From Conexibacter woesei Iso977N (GTDB lineage: Bacteria; Actinomycetota; Thermoleophilia; Solirubrobacterales; Solirubrobacteraceae), in contig NZ_AUKG01000004.1 of assembly GCF_000424625.1 (NCBI RefSeq), positions 62,001-126,000 on the forward strand: a stretch of DNA of 64,000 nt, in the 5' to 3' direction. Made by a program: the position numbers and the translations under genes. The notes under the pieces were generated by a model, which was given only the letters and a program-made list of their open reading frames with translations, made no database searches and was not told where the DNA came from. Positions 52,044 through 60,758 of the stretch are shown here, piece by piece; the stretch's first letter is position 1, and each line of letters opens with the position of its first letter.

Positions 52044-54454
52044 TGCTGCTCCTCCTCCGGATCAAGGACGACAAGATGCTCGGGGTAGGCGGGCGCGTGC
52101 GTCACGGGGTTGCCGGTCGCCGCCCGCAGCGCGGCGAGGATCGCCGGCGTCGAGGTGATCGACGGCATCTCCCCCACGCCACGCAGCCCGTAGGGAGCGG
52201 CGGGGTCGCCGAGCTCCAAGATGATGGTGTCGACCGGCGCGGCATCGACGATCGTCGGCATGCGGTAGGCGCCGAACGAGCGCGTCCGGACCAACCCCTC
52301 GTCCAACAGCACCTCCTCGGACAGCGCGAGCCCGAGCCCCTGGATCGACCCGCCCTCCAGCTGCCCTTCCAAGGCCATGGGGTTGACGACGCGACCCACG
52401 TCCTGGGCGCAGGTCATCTCGACGACGCGCGCGAGACCGAGTTCCACATCCACGTCAACGACTGCCCGGTGCGCGACGAACGCGAAACCCGCGTGCGCGT
52501 CGCCCTGGCCGGTGACGGGATCGAGCGGGAACGTCGGCGCGTGGCGGTAGGTCTTGGTCGCCTCCAGCGGCGCGGCGCCGCCGTCGACCAACGCCACCAT
52601 GTCGATGACGCGCTCCCCGTCGCGCCACACCGCGCCGTCGCGCAGCGTGAGCATCCCGTCGCCGCCGACGCGCTCCAGCGCCAGCGTCCGGACCGCCTCG
52701 CAGGCCGCATGGACCGCGCCGCCGACCATCCACGTCAGCCGCGACGCCGACGCGCTGCCCGCCGAGTCGATCGTCGTGTCGGCCGCCAGGATCACCACGT
52801 CCTCGACGCCCAGCTCGGTGCGCGCGATCTGCTCCTGGACGCCGACGACGCCCTGGCCGACCTCGGCCGCCGCGGTGTGGACCTCCACGACCGGCCGCCC
52901 GTCGCGCGCGGTCAGGCGCACGCGCGCGGTCGCGGGGTCGTCGAAGCCCTCGCTGAAGGCGATGTTCTTGAAGCCCGCGGCGTAGCCGACGCCGCGCCGG
53001 ACCGCCTCGCCCTGCGACGCGCCGAACTGCGAGCCGGGCAGCTCGCGGGGATCGCGTGCCACCCCGGCGACCGCCGGGTCCTCCGGCAGCGGGTGGTCCT
53101 TCAACGCCTCCAACAACGCGACCGTCGCGATCGGGCCCCGGACCGCCTGGCCGGTCGGGATCGCGCCGCCGTCGCGCATCGCGTTGCGGACCCGCACCTC
53201 GATCGGGTCCAGGCCCAGCGCGGCGGCGAGCTTGTCCATCTGCGCCTCGTAGCCGACCGCGACCTGCACCGCGCCGAACCCGCGCATCGCCCCGCACGGC
53301 GGGTTGTTGGTGTACACGACGGTCCCGAGCAGGTCGACGTCCGGGCAGTCGTAGGGCCCGAGCGCCAAGGTGGTGGCGTTCGCGATCACCGCGGTCGAGG
53401 TCGACGCGTACGCGCCGCCGTCGAGCATCAGCCGCGCCCGGACCGCCGTGAGCTTCCCGGTGTGCGCATCCGCCCGGTGCTCGTACTCCATCAGCGCCGG
53501 GTGGCGGTGCACGTGGCCGCCCGCGAACGACTCCTCGCGCAGGTAGGACATCTTGACCGGCCGCCCGGTGCGCAGCGCGAGCATGCACGCGTGCACCTGG
53601 ATCGACAGGTCCTCCCGCGCCCCGAACGCGCCGCCGACGCCTGCGAGCAGCACCTTCACCTGCTCGTGCGGCAGCCCGAGCGCGTCCGCGACCTGGTCGC
53701 GATCGACATGAAGCCATTGTGTTGCCACGTGCAGCTCGACGCCGCCGCCCGCGGTCGGGATCGCCAGCCCGGACTCCGGCCCGAGGAAGCCCTGGTCCTG
53801 GATGCCGACCTCATAGGTGCCGGTCACGCTGACCTGCCCGTCCGGGACCGCCTCCGGGATCGGCGCGCCCTGCACGATCGGGACGCGCCGCAGCACGTTG
53901 CCCTCCGGGTGCACGACCGGCGCGTCGTCGCTGATCGCCTGCGCGAACGACGTGACCGGCGTGACCGCCTTGTACTCCACGCAGACCAGCCCGGCCGCCC
54001 GGCGCGCGGTCTGCGGGTCGGCGGCGGCGACGATCGCCACCGGCTCGCCGTGGTGGCGGACGCGGTCGAAGGCCAGGACCGGCTGGTCGGGCCGGACGGT
54101 CCCGATCAGCCTCTGCCCCGGGACGTCGTCGGCGGTCAGGACCGCCTCGACGCCCGGCAGCGCGAGCGCCGCGCGCGCGTCGATCCCGCGGATCAGCGCC
54201 GCCGCGTGCGGCGAGCGCACGGTCGCGCCGAAGAGCATGTTGTCGGCCTTGAGGTCCGAGGAGTACAGGAACTCCCCGGCGACCTTCGCGGGCCCGTCGG
54301 TCCGCGTCAGCCGCGCGCCGAGCTGCCCGGCGCGATGCGCGCGCTCGGTCGCCTCGTCGAGCACGACGTCACCCGGCGCGCCCGCGCCCGTGTGCGCGAC
54401 ACGCCGCGGGTGCTGCGCCGCCCAGGCGTCGCCCTGCTGCGGAGGCGGCGTCAT
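52040..54454 (-). CDS. xdhA: Xanthine dehydrogenase, molybdopterin-binding subunit
   Basis: An 804-residue large subunit of the xanthine oxidase family. The N-terminal a/b hammerhead (ARLTRTDGPAKVAGEFLYSSD) is followed by the molybdopterin domains with GGAFGAREDL, MRGFGAVQ and the late active-site Glu in LRGVGEMPS. It oxidises hypoxanthine and xanthine to urate together with the small iron-sulphur and FAD subunits encoded upstream. The ATG overlaps the stop of the deaminase gene. The gene letter varies among species. Confidence 0.9.
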   Translation of the reverse strand: MTPPPQQGDAWAAQHPRRVAHTGAGAPGDVVLDEATERAHRAGQLGARLTRTDGPAKVAGEFLYSSDLKADNMLFGATVRSPHAAALIRGIDARAALALPGVEAVLTADDVPGQRLIGTVRPDQPVLAFDRVRHHGEPVAIVAAADPQTARRAAGLVCVEYKAVTPVTSFAQAISDDAPVVHPEGNVLRRVPIVQGAPIPEAVPDGQVSVTGTYEVGIQDQGFLGPESGLAIPTAGGGVELHVATQWLHVDRDQVADALGLPHEQVKVLLAGVGGAFGAREDLSIQVHACMLALRTGRPVKMSYLREESFAGGHVHRHPALMEYEHRADAHTGKLTAVRARLMLDGGAYASTSTAVIANATTLALGPYDCPDVDLLGTVVYTNNPPCGAMRGFGAVQVAVGYEAQMDKLAAALGLDPIEVRVRNAMRDGGAIPTGQAVRGPIATVALLEALKDHPLPEDPAVAGVARDPRELPGSQFGASQGEAVRRGVGYAAGFKNIAFSEGFDDPATARVRLTARDGRPVVEVHTAAAEVGQGVVGVQEQIARTELGVEDVVILAADTTIDSAGSASASRLTWMVGGAVHAACEAVRTLALERVGGDGMLTLRDGAVWRDGERVIDMVALVDGGAAPLEATKTYRHAPTFPLDPVTGQGDAHAGFAFVAHRAVVDVDVELGLARVVEMTCAQDVGRVVNPMALEGQLEGGSIQGLGLALSEEVLLDEGLVRTRSFGAYRMPTIVDAAPVDTIILELGDPAAPYGLRGVGEMPSITSTPAILAALRAATGNPVTHAPAYPEHLVVLDPEEEQQ

Positions 54455-55818
54455 CGCGGCGCGGCCTCCGCCATCCGGGCCGACTCGCGCCGCAGCTCGG
54501 CGGCGAGCGTCAGCGGGTCGGCGGTGCGCAGCTCGCCGTCCTCGACGACGACCTCGCCGCCGACGAGCAGCGTGTCGACCGGGCGCGTCGGGCCGAAGGC
54601 CAGGGCGAAGACCGGATCGGCGATCCCCGCGTAGCCCGGCTCGTCCAGGTCCCACAGCGCCACGTCGGCCAGCGCGCCGACGCTCAAGTGCCCCAACTCG
54701 TCCTCGCGGCCCAGGCAGCGCGCGCCGTGGCGGGTCGCCAGCTCCAGCGCGTCCCGGGCGGTCAGCGCCTGCGGCCCCGCGGCCGCGCGCCCCAGCACGA
54801 GCGCGGCGCGGATCTCGTCGACCAGCTCGCCGCACTCGTTGGACGCCGCGCCGTCGACCCCGAGGCCCACGGGAGCGCCCGCGCGCAGCAGCGCGGGCAC
54901 CGGCGCGATCCCCGCGCCGAGGCGCCCGTTCGACGTCGGGCAGTGCGCGACACCGGTCCCGGTCGCGCCCATCCGCGCGCACTCGTCGGCGTTGAGGTGC
55001 ACGCAGTGCGCGAGCCAGACGTCCTCGCCGAGCCAGCCCAGGTCGTCCATGTACTGCAGCGGCCGCACGCCGAAGCGCTCGAGGCAGAAGCGCTCCTCGT
55101 CGTCGGTCTCCGCGAGGTGCGTGTGCAGCCGGACGCCGCGGGCGCGCGCGAGATCGGCGGTCTCGCGCATCAGCTCGGGCGTCACGCTGAACGGCGACGT
55201 CGGCGCCAGCGCGATCCGCACGCGCGCGCCCGGCTCCGGGTCGTGGTGGCGGTCGATCGCCTCCGCGCACGCGGCGAGGATCGCGTCGCGGTCCTCGACG
55301 ACGTCGTCGGGCGGCAGCCCGCCCTGCGACCTCCCGAGGTCCATCGCGCCGCGGCACGGGTGGAAGCGGACGCCGATCGCGCGCGCCGCGTCGATCTCGA
55401 CCTGTAGGAGATCGCCCGCGTGCTTCGGGAAGATGTAGTGGTGGTCGGTCGTCGTCGTGCAGCCCGAACGCGCCAGCGACGCCAGCCCGGCGCGCGCCGC
55501 CGCGGCGACGACCGCGTCGTCGATGTGCTGCCAGACCGGGTAGAGCGCGACGAGCCACTCGAACAGCGTCGCCTCCTGCGCGTAGCCGCGCGTCGCCCAC
55601 TGGTAGAGGTGGTGATGGCAGTTGACGAGGCCCGGCGTCGCGAGCTTGCCGGACGCGTCGATGACGCAGATCGCCTTGTTGGTGTGGTCGGGATCCGCCG
55701 CGCCCGGACCGACCGCGACCAACCTGGTGTCCTCGATCACCAAGTGCCCCGACTTGTACTCGCGGCGCTCGTCGTCGACCGTCGCGATCGCGCAGCCCTC
55801 GATGACGATCGTGCTCAT
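54451..55818 (-). CDS. 8-oxoguanine/guanine deaminase-type amidohydrolase
   Basis: A 455-residue COG0402 amidohydrolase with a full metal site: NCHHHLYQ, HTHLAE, LAHC and GVDGAASNE. The HHLYQWATR segment and length are typical of 8-oxoguanine deaminase, which yields urate; guanine deaminase activity is the alternative. It sits between the 2Fe-2S and molybdopterin subunits of xanthine dehydrogenase with 4-base overlaps on both sides, so its product enters the same pathway. Confidence 0.87.
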   Translation of the reverse strand: MSTIVIEGCAIATVDDERREYKSGHLVIEDTRLVAVGPGAADPDHTNKAICVIDASGKLATPGLVNCHHHLYQWATRGYAQEATLFEWLVALYPVWQHIDDAVVAAAARAGLASLARSGCTTTTDHHYIFPKHAGDLLQVEIDAARAIGVRFHPCRGAMDLGRSQGGLPPDDVVEDRDAILAACAEAIDRHHDPEPGARVRIALAPTSPFSVTPELMRETADLARARGVRLHTHLAETDDEERFCLERFGVRPLQYMDDLGWLGEDVWLAHCVHLNADECARMGATGTGVAHCPTSNGRLGAGIAPVPALLRAGAPVGLGVDGAASNECGELVDEIRAALVLGRAAAGPQALTARDALELATRHGARCLGREDELGHLSVGALADVALWDLDEPGYAGIADPVFALAFGPTRPVDTLLVGGEVVVEDGELRTADPLTLAAELRRESARMAEAAPR

Positions 55819-56294
55819 CGCGCCTCCTCCCCCGCGGCCGCGGCCGCGGCGCGCCGCACCGCCTCGACGATCTTCGTGTAGCCCGTGCAGCGGCAGAGGT
55901 TGCCGTTCAGCCCCTCGCGGATGTCGGCGTCGCTGGGGTCCGGGTTGCGCGCGAGGAAGTCGCGGGCGGCGACGAGCAGGCCCGGCGTGCAGAACCCGCA
56001 CTGGACCGCGCCGGCCTCCAGGAACGCCTCCTGCAGCGGGGCGAGCGACCCGTCGTCGTTGCTCGCCAGCGATCCCGCGGTCTCGACGCGCGCGCCGTCG
56101 GCCTGGGCCGCCAGGACCAGGCACGCGCACGCGATCTCGCCGTCGATCGCGACCGTGCACGATCCGCACTCGCCCTGCTCGCAGGCGTTCTTGGCGTTGG
56201 TGATGCCGAGGACATCGCGGAGCACGCGCAGCAGCGACTGCCCGGCCTGCGCGTCCGGGATGTCATAGGCCTTGCCATCGACCTGCAGCCTCAC
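55815..56294 (-). CDS. xdhC: Xanthine dehydrogenase, 2Fe-2S subunit
   Basis: A 159-residue small subunit. The plant-ferredoxin cluster motif CEQGECGSC and a fourth Cys, and the second cluster CGFCTPG and CRCTGY, are complete. It passes electrons from the molybdenum centre to FAD. The GTG start overlaps the FAD-subunit stop (GTGA), and its stop overlaps the deaminase start. Confidence 0.92.
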   Translation of the reverse strand: MRLQVDGKAYDIPDAQAGQSLLRVLRDVLGITNAKNACEQGECGSCTVAIDGEIACACLVLAAQADGARVETAGSLASNDDGSLAPLQEAFLEAGAVQCGFCTPGLLVAARDFLARNPDPSDADIREGLNGNLCRCTGYTKIVEAVRRAAAAAAGEEAR

Positions 56295-57205
56295 AGCGCG
56301 GCCACCGCCCGCGTGAGCGCGCGCCGCGCCAGGACGCTCGAGACGTGCAGGCGGTAGGCGCGGCTGCCGCGCGCGTCCGGGCTCGGGTCGGTCGCGCCCG
56401 CCACGAGCGCGCCGAAGCGGCGCGCGGCGTCCGGGTCGGCGAGCCGGTCCCATTCGTCCGCCAGGAACGCCTCCGCGCGCTCCGGCCGGATCGCCGTCGG
56501 CGCGACGCCCACCGCGCACGCGCTCCCGCCGCGCGCGGCCGGGTGCAGCGCGACCATCACGCCCGCGACCGCGCGCGCCATCGCGTTGCGCGCGCCCGCC
56601 TTCGCGTAGGCGACCGGGCCGTCGGCGACCGGGACGGTGATCGACACCACCAACTCGCCCGGTCCGAGCGCGCACGCACCCGGAGCGGTGACGAACGCAT
56701 GCGCATCCACGCTGCGGACCGGCTCGCCCGCGCGCGCCACCTGGACCGTCGCGCCCGCCGCGCCGAGCGCCGCGAGCGCGTCGCCGGAGGGGTCGCCGAG
56801 CACGAGCGCGCCGACGAGCGTCGCACGGTTGCGGATCTGGCGCGAGGCGACGGTCCGGGCCGCCTGCGCGAGGCCGGGAAGTGTGGCGCCGTGGCGCTCC
56901 AGGACGTCGGTGTAGGTGGAGAGCGCGCCCAGGACGACGGTGTCTCCCTCCGGACGCGCGCCGCGCAGCTCCGCGCACGCCGACAGGTCGATCAGCGTGT
57001 CCGGGCGCAGCGCGCCGCGGTTGAGCTCGACCAGCACGCCGGTCCCGCCCGCCACCACCGTCGCGTCGCGATGCGCGGCGCGGGCGGCCAGGGCGTCGGC
57101 GAGGGTGCGGGGTCGGATGACGGTCAGGGAGCTGTCCTTGGCTGGAGCCCGGGCGGGCTGCGCCTGACCAGGGCGTCGAGGTGCCGAATCTACAGCACTT
57201 GTCAC
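56291..57205 (-). CDS. xdhB: Xanthine dehydrogenase, FAD-binding subunit
   Basis: A 304-residue FAD-binding subunit of the CoxM/XdhB type. VVAGGTGVLVELNRG binds the FAD diphosphate, and the second FAD motif appears in RNRATLVGALVLGDPSGD; the C-terminal CO dehydrogenase flavoprotein domain follows. The start is uncertain: the GTG at 57205 gives 28 atypical residues and leaves only 21 bases to the divergent gene; a CTG at 57127 preceded by AAGGA would give a standard N terminus (TVIRPRTL). Confidence 0.85.
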   Translation of the reverse strand: MTSAVDSAPRRPGQAQPARAPAKDSSLTVIRPRTLADALAARAAHRDATVVAGGTGVLVELNRGALRPDTLIDLSACAELRGARPEGDTVVLGALSTYTDVLERHGATLPGLAQAARTVASRQIRNRATLVGALVLGDPSGDALAALGAAGATVQVARAGEPVRSVDAHAFVTAPGACALGPGELVVSITVPVADGPVAYAKAGARNAMARAVAGVMVALHPAARGGSACAVGVAPTAIRPERAEAFLADEWDRLADPDAARRFGALVAGATDPSPDARGSRAYRLHVSSVLARRALTRAVAAL

Positions 57206-57213
57206 GGCCTGTA
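57191..57213. promoter_or_regulatory. Possible operator in the divergent purine promoter
   Basis: TACAG (57191-57195) and CTGTA (57209-57213) form an inverted repeat separated by 13 bases, just upstream of the OHCU decarboxylase start. It is within the only region that can hold promoters for both divergent purine operons. Confidence 0.35.
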
Positions 57214-57226
57214 ATGTCCGCGAGCG

Positions 57227-57808
57227 ATGAGCTCCGACCCGCCCGCCCCGCGCGGCCGGGTCGCCGACCGGGGTCACCGGCGACTCGCCATCCACGACGC
57301 GGCCACGCTGGGCCACGACCAGTTCGTGGCGCGCTTCGGCGGGGTCTTCGAGGACTCGCCGTGGATCGCGGAGGCGGCGTGGCGGCGGGGCCCGTTCGCG
57401 TCCGTCGCCGACCTGCACGCCGAGATGGTCAGCGTCATGCTCGACGCCCCGCGCGAGGCGCGCGTCGCGCTGATCCAGGCGCACCCGGAGCTGGCCGGCA
57501 GGGCCGCGATCGCGGGCGAGATGACGCCCGAGTCGACGTCCGAGCAGGCCTCCGCGGGCCTGGACCGCCTGACGCCCCAGCAGCACGCCGACCTGCTCGC
57601 GCTGACCGCCGCGTACGCCGAGCGGTTCCGGTTCCCGTTCGTCGTCTGCGTGCGCGACCACGAGGGCGTCGACTCGATCATCGCCGCCGCCCGCGCGCGG
57701 CTGGACCAAGACGTAGATGTTGAAGAGGCCACCGCGCTCGCCGAGATCGCGAAGATCGCGGCGCTGCGGCTGGCCGACCTCGTGGAAGACGAAAGGACAT
57801 CAGCTTGA
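57227..57808 (+). CDS. uraD: OHCU decarboxylase
   Basis: A 193-residue enzyme that decarboxylates 2-oxo-4-hydroxy-4-carboxy-5-ureidoimidazoline to (S)-allantoin. Family motifs present are IQAHPELAG, the STSEQASAGLD segment and FRFPFVVCV. The N terminus is about 20 residues longer than in typical UraD. Its stop overlaps the urate oxidase start (TTGA), placing it first in a four-gene operon. Confidence 0.92.
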   Translation: MSSDPPAPRGRVADRGHRRLAIHDAATLGHDQFVARFGGVFEDSPWIAEAAWRRGPFASVADLHAEMVSVMLDAPREARVALIQAHPELAGRAAIAGEMTPESTSEQASAGLDRLTPQQHADLLALTAAYAERFRFPFVVCVRDHEGVDSIIAAARARLDQDVDVEEATALAEIAKIAALRLADLVEDERTSA

Positions 57809-58626
57809 CCGGCGCCCACATCTCCTACGGCAAGCTCTCCGTCCCCGTGCACCTGGTGCGCGGGGAGCGCCTGCTGGCCGCCGACGTCTCGATGGAGGTG
57901 CTGGGCCAGGGCTTCCTGGCCGCCTACACCGAGGGCGACAACTCGGGCGTGGTGGCGACCGACACGATGAAGAACGTCATCCTGCGGCGCGCGCACGAGT
58001 ACGAGGGCGAGACGCTCGAGGGCTTGTTGGTGGACTTGGGGCGCGGGTTCCTGAGCACGTACCCGGAGATGGAGGGGCTGCGGCTGTGGGCCGAGGAGCA
58101 GCCGTGGATCCCGGAGAGCGGCAAGGTGTTCCGGCGCGTGGACGGCGACCACGCGGTCGTGAGGGTCGAGCTGGCCCAGGGCGGCGGCGTCGTCGCCCAC
58201 GACGCCGGCTGGGTCGGGCTGCGGCTGCTGAAGACCACCGGCAGCGCGTTCACGAAGTTCGCACGCGACGACGACACGACGCTGCCCGAGCGCGCCGACC
58301 GGCCGCTGCACATCCACCTCGACGTGCGCTGGAGGCACGAGGACCCGGAGGCCGCGGTCGCCGCCGGGCATGTCGCGCCGCGCGACGTCCTGGCCGTCGT
58401 GCTGGAGACGTTCGACACGTTCGTCAGCGAGTCGATCCAGCACCTCGTGCACGAGATGGGCCTGCGCGTGCTGAGCGCGTTCCCGGCGCTGACGCAGGTC
58501 TCGTTCCGGGGCGAGAACCACACCTACGACCCGGTGCCGGGCGCCGCCGAGGCCGACCCGTTGCGCAAGACCTACACCTCGCCGTTCCCGGCCTGGGGGC
58601 TCATCACGCTGGTGCTCGATCGATGA
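57805..58626 (+). CDS. pucL: Urate oxidase
   Basis: A 273-residue cofactor-free uricase that makes 5-hydroxyisourate from urate. YGK near the N terminus, the catalytic VATDTMKN, the SAFTKFARDDDTTLPE segment and the late ESIQH with Gln are all present. Length is a little short of animal and bacillus enzymes. The TTG start overlaps the uraD stop and is preceded by an AAAGGA ribosome site at suitable distance. Confidence 0.93.
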   Translation: MTGAHISYGKLSVPVHLVRGERLLAADVSMEVLGQGFLAAYTEGDNSGVVATDTMKNVILRRAHEYEGETLEGLLVDLGRGFLSTYPEMEGLRLWAEEQPWIPESGKVFRRVDGDHAVVRVELAQGGGVVAHDAGWVGLRLLKTTGSAFTKFARDDDTTLPERADRPLHIHLDVRWRHEDPEAAVAAGHVAPRDVLAVVLETFDTFVSESIQHLVHEMGLRVLSAFPALTQVSFRGENHTYDPVPGAAEADPLRKTYTSPFPAWGLITLVLDR

Positions 58627-59399
58627 GCCGCGCGCTCATCGACCTCCGCGCGCCGGAGGTCGCGGCGCGGTTGACGCCGGCGTCGGTCCTGATCCAGCCG
58701 GTGGGCGCGGTCGAGCAGCACGGGCCGCACCTGCCGCTCTCCACCGACCTGGTGATCGCGAGCGCGCTGGCCGAGGCGGTGGTGGCGTCGCACGGCGACG
58801 CCTTGGATCTGTGGCTGCTGCCGCCGTTGGCCTACACCAAGTCCAACGAGCACGCCTGGGCGCCGGGGACGATCTGGCTGTCGCCGCAGACCATGTTGTC
58901 CGTGTTGGACGACCTCGGGCGCTCGCTCGCGACGCTCCCGGCGCGCAAGGTGGTGTTCTTGAACGGGCACGGCGGCAACAGCGCGCTGCTGGCGGTCGCC
59001 AACCGCGAGCTGCGGCTGGCCCACGGGCTGCTGACGTTCCTGATGCACCCGTCGCAGCCGCGCGACTCCGGCGGCGCGGCCGACGAGCACGACGACGAGC
59101 TGGGGATGGGCGTCCACGCGGGCCGGGACGAGACGTCGGTGATGCTGCACCTGGCGCCCGAGTTGGTGGACATGTCGCTCGCGGAGCGCTCGGTGCCGGA
59201 GGCGCTGGCGGGCGCGGAGCACGTGCGCTTCGGCGGCTCGACGGCGTTCGGCTGGTCGTCGGACGACCTCGCCGAGAACGGCGTCATCGGCGACCCGACG
59301 CTCGCCTCCGCCGAGCTCGGAGAACGCCTCTGGGCCGGCATGCTCACCACCGCTGCCGCGACGCTCGCCGAGGTCGCCGCCTTCGCCTTCCCGCGATGA
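58623..59399 (+). CDS. Creatininase-family cyclic amide hydrolase
   Basis: A 258-residue creatininase/MftE-family metalloenzyme. Metal ligands are intact: Glu and His in GAVEQHGPHLP, Asp in STD, His in NGHGGN and Glu in HAGRDETS. Family enzymes open small cyclic amides such as creatinine. ATGA overlaps join it to the urate oxidase gene before it and the amidohydrolase gene after it. Because no 5-hydroxyisourate hydrolase or allantoinase is seen here, it is a candidate for opening one of those rings (inference). Confidence 0.88.
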   Translation: MSRALIDLRAPEVAARLTPASVLIQPVGAVEQHGPHLPLSTDLVIASALAEAVVASHGDALDLWLLPPLAYTKSNEHAWAPGTIWLSPQTMLSVLDDLGRSLATLPARKVVFLNGHGGNSALLAVANRELRLAHGLLTFLMHPSQPRDSGGAADEHDDELGMGVHAGRDETSVMLHLAPELVDMSLAERSVPEALAGAEHVRFGGSTAFGWSSDDLAENGVIGDPTLASAELGERLWAGMLTTAAATLAEVAAFAFPR

Positions 59400-60676
59400 G
59401 CGACCTGCTCGTCCGCGGCGCGGCGGTCGTCTGGACCGGCGAGCAGGTGTATGAGAACGCCGACGTGCTGTGCGTCGGCGGCGTGGTGGCTGCGGTCGGC
59501 CCGTCGCTCGCCGTCCCGGAGGGTGTCCCGGCGCTCGACGCGCGCGGCTGCGTCGTCATCCCGGGGTTGGTCAATGCGCACCACCACCTGCTGCAGACCG
59601 CGTTCCGGACGCTGCCCGGGACGCGCCACGTGCCGATGCGCGACTGGCTCGGCGTCATGAACGAGGCCTACAGGTCGGTCGGCGTCGACGCGGAGCTGTG
59701 CGGCCTGGCGGCGGCGGCCGGGCTGGCGGAGGCGCTCCTGTCGGGCGTGACGACGGTCGCCGACCACCACCTCACGTGGCCCGCGGGCGCCGACCACGCC
59801 GCGATGGCGCAGGCGACGGCCGGCGCCGCCGAGCGCGTCGGCGCGCGGCTCGTCTTCGTGCGCGGGACCGCGGGCGACGACGCCGACACGGCCGCGGCGT
59901 CGGCGGAGGAGCTGGCGGCACTGCTGCCCGCGGGCACGCTCGCGGTCGGGCCCGCGGGCGTGCACTCCGACGGGCCGGAGACGTTCGCGGCGCTGCGCGA
60001 CGTCGCGCTGAAGCACGGCCTGCCGCGGCGCACGCAGGCCAACGAGCAGGTTGATGTTCTTGCCGCCGCCGAGCGCTACGGCCGCCGGCCCCTGGAGCTG
60101 CTGGAGGACTGGGGCTGGCTCGAGGCCGGTGTGACCGTCGCCCACCTCTGCGACATCACCGACGCCGAGCTCGCGGGCTTCGCCGCGTCCGGCGCGACCG
60201 CGACCCACGCCCCCGGCTGCGACCTGCCGATGGGCTGGGGCCTGGCCCGCGCGGGCGCGCTGCTGGATGCGGGCGTCGTCGTCGGGCTCGGCACCAGCGG
60301 CGGCGGGTCCAACGACGCCGGGCACCTGCTCGCCGACGCGCGCCTGGCGCTGCAGGCCTCGCCGCTCAGCGGGCGCGCGCTGACCGCGTTGGAGTGCCTG
60401 GCGATGGCGACACGCGGGTCCGCGGTCGGCCTCGGCCGTCCGGACCTCGGCGCGCTGGAGCCGGGCTGCGCGGCCGATCTCAATGTCTATGACATGACCT
60501 CGGTCTTCGACGTCGGCACCGCCGACCTCCTGTCCGCGCTCCTCTGGACGTCCCCCGGCCGCCGCCCCCGCGACGTCGCCGTCGCCGGCCGCCTCGTCGT
60601 CCAGGACTCAACGCTGCTGACCGCTGACGCGCCGTCGCTCGCCGCGGCGCTCCGCGCGCGCCTCGCCGCCGCATGA
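59396..60676 (+). CDS. COG0402 amidohydrolase lacking metal ligands
   Basis: A 426-residue protein that aligns with guanine/8-oxoguanine deaminases. NAHHHLLQ keeps the first pair of ligands and VAHL keeps one His, but the HTHLAE motif reads RTQANE (His to Gln) and GVDGAAS reads GTSGGGS (Asp to Ser). The deaminase at 54451-55818 shows both motifs intact in the same alignment. It is either a catalytically altered enzyme or a non-enzymatic partner. It is coupled to the creatininase-family gene by ATGA. Confidence 0.85.
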   Translation: MSDLLVRGAAVVWTGEQVYENADVLCVGGVVAAVGPSLAVPEGVPALDARGCVVIPGLVNAHHHLLQTAFRTLPGTRHVPMRDWLGVMNEAYRSVGVDAELCGLAAAAGLAEALLSGVTTVADHHLTWPAGADHAAMAQATAGAAERVGARLVFVRGTAGDDADTAAASAEELAALLPAGTLAVGPAGVHSDGPETFAALRDVALKHGLPRRTQANEQVDVLAAAERYGRRPLELLEDWGWLEAGVTVAHLCDITDAELAGFAASGATATHAPGCDLPMGWGLARAGALLDAGVVVGLGTSGGGSNDAGHLLADARLALQASPLSGRALTALECLAMATRGSAVGLGRPDLGALEPGCAADLNVYDMTSVFDVGTADLLSALLWTSPGRRPRDVAVAGRLVVQDSTLLTADAPSLAAALRARLAAA

Positions 60677-60758
60677 CCGTCGCGCGCCACCAGATCCTCG
60701 TCCTCACGGCGCGCCTCGCCGCATGACCGCGGCGCGCCACGAGGTCGTCATCCTCGGC
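60655..60758 (+). repeat. Partial tandem duplication of a gene start (50-base offset)
   Basis: The stretch CGCGCCTCGCCGC...ATGACC...GCGCGCCAC.AG.TC.TC.TCCTC occurs twice in a row, with ATGs 50 bases apart (60673 and 60723). The copies differ at scattered bases and by a 3-base gap. The second copy is the true N terminus of the following oxidoreductase. Confidence 0.75.
60673..60726 (+). CDS. 17-codon mini-ORF from a duplicated gene start
   Basis: ATG overlaps the stop of the amidohydrolase gene (ATGA), and its own TGA overlaps the ATG of the oxidoreductase gene. The peptide MTVARHQILVLTARLAA mirrors the N terminus MTAARHEVVILGG of the downstream protein. It may only pass ribosomes from one gene to the next. 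Confidence 0.35.
   Translation: MTVARHQILVLTARLAA

Noticed and set aside
52040-55600. Xanthine dehydrogenase large subunit fused to an upstream domain
   Set aside because: The upstream 382 codons are the out-of-frame shadow of the deaminase; the ATGA overlap marks separate genes.
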